Below, one piece after another: positions 57,528-64,000 of a stretch of 64,000 bases of DNA (positions are counted from its first letter, which is position 1; every line of letters starts with the position of its first letter). Under the pieces are notes generated by a model. That model was not told the DNA's origin and searched no databases. It saw nothing but the letters and a program-made list of their open reading frames with translations. The translations under genes were made by a program, and so were the position numbers. Origin of the DNA: Cryptomeria japonica (lineage: Eukaryota > Streptophyta > Pinopsida > Cupressales > Cupressaceae); assembly GCF_030272615.1 (NCBI RefSeq), contig NC_081415.1, forward strand, positions 622,727,740 to 622,791,739, written 5' to 3'.

Positions 57528-57979
57528 TGTTGGTGTAAATAAATATTCATTTTGGATATTATTACACTTTACTTAAGTTAACTTAGGATAATGCATCTCT
57601 TCGTAGTTTGGATTTGAGACACTTAGGGAAATGTGCACATAGGGATAGAGCTTGTGGGAGAAATTCCACCTTTTGTGGTCTTATTTTGCTGTTACACTCC
57701 ACATTTGGTGGGTCATCCACCTCTTGTGGAATATTATATTATTTCTCCTACCTACCCCTAGTATTTCTTACCTACCCTTGTTTCTCATTAAGCCACATGT
57801 CATAATTGTCTGCTCGTACATCCATATGGCCTTGCCTATATAAGCAGGCCTATATTCATTGTATTGGTTAATCCAGTTGATCATTTGCATATTGATGAGA
57901 ATACAATTTTGTTCTTGTCATTCTATTGTCTCTCTTTTTATGCTTTTCATTGTGCCCTTGATCTTGGCAAAATCCTACA
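57528..57979 (+). repeat. Element H 5' LTR
   Basis: 452 bp, TGTTGGTGTAAAT to AATCCTACA. Confidence 0.9.
57837..57843 (+). promoter_or_regulatory. TATA box of element H
   Basis: TATATAA inside CTTGCCTATATAAGCAGG, about 310 bases into the LTR. A good Pol II core promoter; transcription would start near 57870. Confidence 0.65.
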
Positions 57980-57992
57980 TGGTATCAGAGCC
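57980..57992 (+). other. Element H primer-binding site
   Basis: TGGTATCAGAGCC directly abutting the LTR. Confidence 0.9.
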
Positions 57993-59536
57993 TATAGGGC
58001 TTCACTGATTAGTTTTTTGGAGATTTTTTGGAGGCTTCAATTTTCAGATTTGGGGATCTTCAATTTTTGGGGTTGTCGTACAACGATTTGGACATCACGA
58101 TTGAATCCGGGAGGTCGTTTCCATGAATTTCGACTATAAAGTCGACCTATTTTGGTGATAAATTGTTTTTGCCCATTTTGGCTATTATTGTACGGATTTC
58201 AATTTTTTTTTTAAATTATTTTTTCGAAAAAAAAAAAGAGAAAAGAAATTTTTTTTGAAAAAGGCGATCAAAAATTAAAAAAAATATTGTTTTTTGGGGT
58301 CTGCAGACCCCCCCGTGATCTCCACGACTCGCAGGGTTTGCAGGTTCGTGCATCGTACCCTGCAGTTGGGGCACCCACCGCCCGCACCCTCCTAAGCGCT
58401 CCAACAACCCCTGCAACCTCGACTTCCTTCTAGCGCTGGTTCCGTGCTCCGGCCGTCCATCTCCCGTGCCTTGGTGACCTCCCCGGTGGCGATTTCCATG
58501 GTGACCTCCATGGCTTCTGGCACTCCTCAGCCTCACTGCCAACAAACCGTCCGCCGGCCTGACCCCGCCGCCTGCAAAGCTCCCGCTGACACCCCCTTCC
58601 ATCGGCACCTCCTATAGCTGCCGGACTTTGGACAGCCGGGCCCCTCCACTTTCGGTATCCATTTCTCTTGCATGGCCCCCACCCCAACTGCCATGTCACC
58701 TACCTCATCAACACAGTGCTACATCACCAGACACCTCTACCATGTCAGCGTACAACCAATCAACATATTTGCCACATGTCATCAGTCCGTACAGTACGGA
58801 CATCGAATGGAAAGGAGGCAATTTTTTTTTTTGACAGGCAGATGGGCATCAAATTTAAGCCTGTGATTTGCTGATGTTAGTGTCACATCAGCAAAATTTT
58901 GAAATTTTTTGACCCCCTCTTCATTGAGCTTTTTAGTTTTGCAGTTCAACTTTGAAAGGCCATATCTTGCTCATTTTTGCTCCTTTTTTGGTGCAATTTT
59001 TTTTGAAATGGGCTAAAATTTCATGATCTTCATAGTGGTGTGGTTATTTTCTAATTTTGGTGCACAGGGTTTTCAGAATTTTCAGATTCTCTCAGCTATA
59101 CCTGTCCAATCCTCAATTCTGCAACTTCAAAGGCCTTGTTTGAACTCATATGACCTCCTTTTCAGGTACCTTTTTTTTGAAAGTGCATGTTTTTTTTATC
59201 TACTTTCATAATCTATGATAAGATTTCAGAGATTTTGAGTGGAAGTTGTACTTTCAGATATTGGTCTTATTTGGCGTATTAGGTACTTGTAAAGTGCTTG
59301 GATCTTAGTTTAGATCTCTTGCATTATTAGTTTGAGTCTTTTTTGGCCTTATTGAGGTAGTTGTAAAATTGTAATCAGAAGCCCACTTTGCCATTTTTTT
59401 GCAAGTGGCCCATTGTATACACACTAAGTATAAAGTGCCAAATCATCACTTTTGGGGGGGTTCTTTGATTGAGTGAATTTGGGGGGGTGTCTTGTGTGAT
59501 TGTGCCTCTCTTTTGTGCTCTTTCATTTTTGTTGCA
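57993..59536 (+). other. Element H leader with a GC-rich island
   Basis: 1.5 kb untranslated leader, no credible ORF. From about 58296 to 58680 base composition jumps to GC-rich (many CCG, GCC words), unlike anything else in the element. It starts with the perfect 16-bp palindrome GGGGTCTGCAGACCCC (58296-58311). Arg/Gly/Pro-rich open frames on either strand follow from composition. Confidence 0.6.
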
Positions 59537-62500
59537 ATGAGTCCTCATAAATTTCCACCTTTAACTCCACATAATTATGCATCATGGAAAATTAAAGTAT
59601 GGAGTAAATTAATGGAAAAGGGTCTCACACATTACATAGATGGAACAATAGTAGCACCACCTAATCCTAAGGCTGATCCTAATGCTCAATTAGAATGGCT
59701 CACTAAGAATTGCATGGCTCTTGGAACTTTGTGCAATTATGTATCAGATGATCTCATCTTTCATATTTAGAAGTGTACAACAATCAAAGATGCTTGGGAT
59801 ATGTTTCAGAAATTGTATGGTCAAGTTGATGAAATTAGAGGTTGCAAAATTGACAATGAGCTCACCAACTTGGATCCCAAGAGTTTTGATACAATCCAAG
59901 ATTATGTCACCAAAGAAAATGAGCTAAGAGCAAAGCTTAAGGATTGTGGAATTGACAAAAACGATGCTCAGTTGATATTCAACTTGTTGGACAAGCTTGC
60001 ACCAGAATATGCAGCATTTGTGTCTAGCTTCCAAACTCATCATTTGACAATGGGGAGTTCCTATGTTATGCCTTCATTTGATGCTTTCATAGAAATGTTG
60101 ATATTGGAACAATCTAAGTTGTTGAACATGGGCCTTCTCAAGTCTTCAAAGTCCAAGGCTTTGGTGGCTAATCAAGGGAATCAAGGAAGTCAAGGCAAAG
60201 ATTCCAACAAAAAGAAGAAGCACTCTAATTCTAACTGACAACAGGAAAAAGGGCAATCATCCTCTCCATCACAAGGTGATTTTTCATCCTCTTCCAAGAA
60301 GGGGACACCACTTAAGAAGGATAAACCAACTTGTGGATATTGCAAGAAGTATGGTCATGATGAGCATCGATGCCACGCAAAGCAAGTTGATGAGTTAACT
60401 AATCTTCTTAAGAAAAACAACATCAACTTGCCATCTGCCTACACAAAGAAGGATTCATCTCCTTCCTCTTCCTCACAGTCTAAGGGAAAAGGGCAAGCAT
60501 TTGTGGCTACAACAGGTTCTTCACAACAATGGATACTTGACTCAGGTGCCTCATATCACATGGGTTATACAAAGGAGCAGTTTTCTTCATTGGAGCCATC
60601 TAAGGTACCTCACATTTACATAGGTGATGATACACAAGTAGAGGTTGAAGGGAAAGGTTCAGTTGACATGGATGATGGAACATTTGAGAATGTTCTCTAT
60701 GTTCCTAACTTGTCTACTAACCTTCTCTCTATCTACCAAATCACTCACTATGGGAATGGGAAAAAGGTTGAGTTTACACCAAATTCAGTTGTGGTAAAGG
60801 AACTTGATGATGATGCCTTGGTAGTAGTGGGACAAGTCAATGACAACTCAAGGCTTTATTCATTCTCCCACTTTGTACCAAGTTCACCTTCTAGGGCCTT
60901 GCTTACTCATTCAAATTTAGAAAGTAAGCTATGGCATGAGCAGTTTGGTCACCTCAACTACCGCTATCTTCAGCAGCTCAGCACTAAAGACATGGTCATA
61001 GGTCTACCTCGAATCAATTTTTCAGAGGGTGTATGTTCAGGTTGTTCCATGGGCAAGCATCCCAAGGAGAAGTTTGATAAGGGGAAAGCTTGGAGAGCTT
61101 TGGAAGTTCTTCAACTTGTTCACAGTGATGTAGTAGGTCCATTTCCAACACCTTCATTTAGCAAGGCCCGCTATGTCCTCACCTTCATTGATGACTACTC
61201 CTACTTCACTTGGGTCTACTTTCTTATTCATAAGAGTGAAGTATTTGACAGATTTTAGGACTTTAAGACTCATGTGGAGAAGCAATCCGGGAAAGTGGTC
61301 AAGATTCTTCGTACAGATAATGGAAGGGAATATGTGAACAAGAGGCTTGAGGATTTTTGTACACTTGAAGGAATTGATCTTCAACATTCTGTTGCATACA
61401 CTCCACAGTAGAATGGAGTTGTAGAAGGCAAGAATAGAACTCTCAAAGGAATGGCTAGTTGTATGATACATGCACATTCTCTTGATCCCACCTTTTGGGC
61501 AGAGGCTATCAGTTGTGCCACACACATCCAGAATCAGGTTCCTCACAAAGCTTTGCAAGGTATTACTCCTTTTGAGGCTTGGGCTGGTAGGAAACCGATT
61601 GTGAGACATTTCAGAGTCTTTGGGTGTCCAGCATGGGCTCGCATACATCCACAGAAATGCAAGGCATTGGAACCTCAGAGTCGGCCTTGCATATTTGTTG
61701 GATATCCTGAGGGTGTTAAGGCATATAAATTGATGGATCCTGAGACACATGAGGTGTTCATTGAGAGGAGTGTTCACTTTGAGGAAAGCTCTCCTAGCTT
61801 AGCCTCTCTAACTCCTCCACCTTACTCCATTGTGGATAGTGATGTTAGTGATTCAGATGATGAGACTCCTTCAACTCTAACTCGTAGGGTTACACCTTTG
61901 TAGGGTCCACTTGCAGTTGAGGAGCCTCATTCTCCACCTCCACCTAGACCTCATTGGGCTCTACAGACACTTGAGTCCGTGGGTTCTCTTGTTGGGGATC
62001 CTTCAGATACATGGAGTACTTGATCACAACATGAGGATCTACCACTTGCATTCATTGCTATGGCTTCCAATCCATAGACATTTAGGGAAGCATCAGGGGT
62101 TCCTGAGTGGGACCAAGCTATGGAGGAAGAATATAGTTCCTTGATGAGGAACAACACATGGGATTTAGTCCATCTCCCTAAGGGGAGAAATATGGTTTGA
62201 TGTAAGTGGATCTATCGGACCAAGTTTGCAATGGATGGTAGTGTGGATAAGTATAAGGCTCGGCTTGTTGTGAAAGGTTTCTCTCAAGTTGCAAGTGTTG
62301 ACTATACTAAGACCTTTGCACCCATAGCCAAGATGAACTCCATTCATTTGTTACTTGCTATTGCTGCAGCTCATGGTTGGGCTGTACATTAGATGGATAT
62401 GAAGAGTGGTTTTCTTCATGGTGATCTTGATGAGGAGATTTATATGGAGCAGCCACAGAGTTTCATCCAGGATACTTCCTTGGTTTGCAGACTAAGGAAA

Positions 62501-63607
62501 TCTCTCTATGGCCTTAAGCAGGCCCCCAAGGCTTGGTACGCCAAGATGGATTCCTTTCTTCTCTCCATAGGGTTCACTAGGTGTCATTCCGATCCAAATG
62601 TCTATATTTTGTGATAGGATGACTCTCACTTGATACTTGTGCTCTATGTTGATGACTTGATCATTACAGGGAGTACTACATCCATCATTAGCAGGGTCAA
62701 ATCTACTTTGCATGACAGATTTGCTATGACTAGCTTGGGTCTTTTGCACTACTTTCTTGGGATAGAGATTTCATAGTCACCTTCTGGGATTACACTATCG
62801 CAGCCCAAGTATGCTCTTGATCTACTTGCATGCTTTCATATGGCTGATTGTAAGCCTGCCCCGACTCCCTTTCTTTCAGGAGTCAAGCTTGAGGCTCAGT
62901 GTTCTTCTCCACCAGTTGATGCCACTTTGTATCGTCAACTTATGGGTAGTCTCATCTACTTGACCCATACATGCCCTGATATTTCATTTGCAGTTGGCAT
63001 GGTTTCTTGCTTCATGCAAGAACCAGATGAGCTTCATTGGAAAGGCACCAAATGCATCCTTCATTACATCCAGGGTACACATCACTATGGGATTCACTAT
63101 GCAGCAGGCACAAGACTTCACTTGGTTGGTTACATAGACTCCGATTGGGCTGGCGATCTTGATGATCGTAAGTCTACTTCTGATTACAGTTTTGACCTTG
63201 GTTTTGCCCCCATTTGTTGGTAGAGCAAGAAGCAACATGCTATTGCTCTCTCTTCGACTGAGGCTGAGTATCGAAGCATTGTTAACACAGTGACTGAGAC
63301 CATTTGGCTCTAGCAGATTCTCACAGAGTTTGGATTCACCACTCCACGGCCGATAGTTCTACATTGCGACAATCAGAGTGGTATTGTGATCTTGAAGAAC
63401 TCAGTCCAGCACCAACGGACCAAACACATCGAGATTCATATGCACTATATCTGAGAGCTCATTCAGGAGTAGGTCATTGATTTGCAATATTGTCCTACAA
63501 CAGAGTAGGTTGCTGACATATTCACCAAACCTTTCACCGAGAGCAAGTTCTAGCTGTTGTGAGCTCTCTTGAGGGTGCGGGATGTGTCATTAGGGGGGGT
63601 CAGCTAA
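59537..63607 (+). pseudogene. Element H copia gag-pol, in one frame but with 19 nonsense codons
   Basis: ATG at 59537, natural stop TAA 63605-63607. Gag (59537-60420) with a CX2CX4HX4C knuckle (CGYCKKYGHDEHRC) near 60334. Protease LDSGASYHM near 60538. Pre-integrase H-H-C-C near 60933-61050. Integrase with HSDVVGPF (61122), RTDNGREY (61314) and a PQ-stop-NGVVE block. RT has MDMKSGFLHGDL (62395) and catalytic YVDD (62647); RNase H is near 63130-63300 and ends at ADIFTKPF. Stops: TAG at 59768, 61256, 61409, 61901, 62075, 62390, 62615, 62774, 63221, 63311, 63470, 63506, 63551; TGA at 60236, 62021, 62198, 62612, 63452, 63560. No frameshift. Confidence 0.92.
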
Positions 63608-63867
63608 CTTCTCCTTCCTCTCTTATGGGGGGGACTTTTTCCTCTTTGAGGTTTTTTCCTTCTTCTTTGAGAGTCTTTTGTACTTTCATCTCTCTTTTTG
63701 GGGGGGAGTTTTTTCCTATTGGGTTTTCTCCCTTTCTCCGTTTGTGAGAGATTGCATTGCATGGTTTTTCTTGCATTTGCATATTGTACATGGGTACCTA
63801 TCATGGCCTAGTAGTCGGGACTCATCTTGCATTGTTGACTTGAGTCTTCATTCCCCTAAGTTGCACT

Positions 63868-63877
63868 TAAGGGGGGG
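63868..63877 (+). other. Element H polypurine tract
   Basis: AAGGGGGGG immediately before the 3' LTR. The stretch 63608-63867 is 3' untranslated and T-rich, with two further G runs. Confidence 0.75.
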
Positions 63878-64000
63878 TGTTGGTGTAAATAAATATTCAT
63901 TTTGGATATTATTACACTTTACTTAAGTTAACTTAGGATAATGCATCTCTTTGTAGTTTGTATTTGAGACACTTAGGGAAGTGTGCACATAGGGATAGAG
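63878..64000 (+). repeat. Element H 3' LTR, first 123 bases
   Basis: TGTTGGTGTAAAT onwards repeats 57528-57650 with three visible substitutions. Continues beyond the window. Confidence 0.9.

Larger units (their letters stand above)
54154..64000 (+). mobile_element. Element G: divergent relative of B/C/E, split by element H
   Basis: LTR 54154-55303, tRNA-iMet primer site at 55306, Gag-like ORF with coiled coil and CCHC knuckles, then an ORF2 homologue cut at 57527 by element H. No pol seen. The 3' half of G is not in the window, so pol further on cannot be excluded. Confidence 0.8.
57528..64000 (+). mobile_element. Element H: Ty1/copia retrotransposon, 3' LTR cut by the window edge
   Basis: 5' LTR 57528-57979, primer site 57980, leader, one gag-pol frame 59537-63607, polypurine tract, 3' LTR from 63878. 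The first 123 bases of the two LTRs differ at about three substitutions by eye. Inserted into ORF2 of G; the left flank is AGATT (57523-57527), the right flank is off the window. Confidence 0.93.

Noticed and set aside
58216-58699. Arg/Gly-rich minus-strand ORFs of 89-130 codons
   Set aside because: They result from the GC-rich leader island of H, overlap each other in different frames and have no domain.
61154-61777. 207-codon minus-strand ORF
   Set aside because: Antisense of the H integrase region.

Overview
The window is plant nuclear DNA made almost entirely of LTR retrotransposons nested in one another, with no convincing host gene. The very low gene density, the AT-rich decayed filler and the mix of Ty1/copia, Ty3/gypsy chromovirus and long RT-less LTR elements suggest a large seed-plant genome. 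A conifer is my best guess; the species cannot be read from the sequence.

Layout. 1-3457: 5' part of a Ty1/copia element on the minus strand (A), cut by the window edge. 3458-4990: purine-rich minisatellite that flips to pyrimidine-rich at about 4459. 4991-6559: AT-rich filler. 6560-8777 plus 22073-23469: copy 1 of a 3.6 kb duplication, split by element B (8783-22067, target-site duplication CTCTC). B is itself split by element C (13574-20233, minus strand, duplication GTAGC). 23470-38584: Ty3/gypsy chromovirus D, split by element E (26167-34002, minus strand, duplication ACCCT), which in turn contains a solo LTR, I (29402-30636, duplication CTCTG). 38604-48673: RT-less Ty3-type element F, joined to D through a templated junction and carrying a LINE-like insertion. 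48674-50195: a decayed minus-strand ORF and a tRNA-derived SINE-like sequence. 50196-53829: copy 2 of the duplication, which keeps the empty site of B. 53830-54153: start of a second D-type LTR, broken by element G (from 54154). G is broken by copia element H (from 57528), whose 3' LTR runs off the window.

How the parts work together. D, H and A carry recognisable pol parts and are, or were, autonomous designs. B, C, E and the more distant G form one group: an N-terminal coiled coil with CCHC zinc knuckles (Gag-like), followed by a second reading frame of about 1,070-1,130 codons that matches no family I recognise, and no protease, reverse transcriptase or integrase. B, C and E each have a TATAAA box 147-150 bases upstream of the second ORF's start codon. 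They share LTR ends, tRNA-iMet primer site, a poly(C) tract and a small palindrome with copia element A, so they look like non-autonomous elements moved by copia enzymes while keeping a large conserved protein of their own. This is the best candidate for an undescribed system in the window.

Nearly all the coding frames are broken. The decay in H is purely nonsense: 19 premature stops, all TAG or TGA, with no frameshift over 4 kb, as expected from deamination of methylated CAG and CGA codons.
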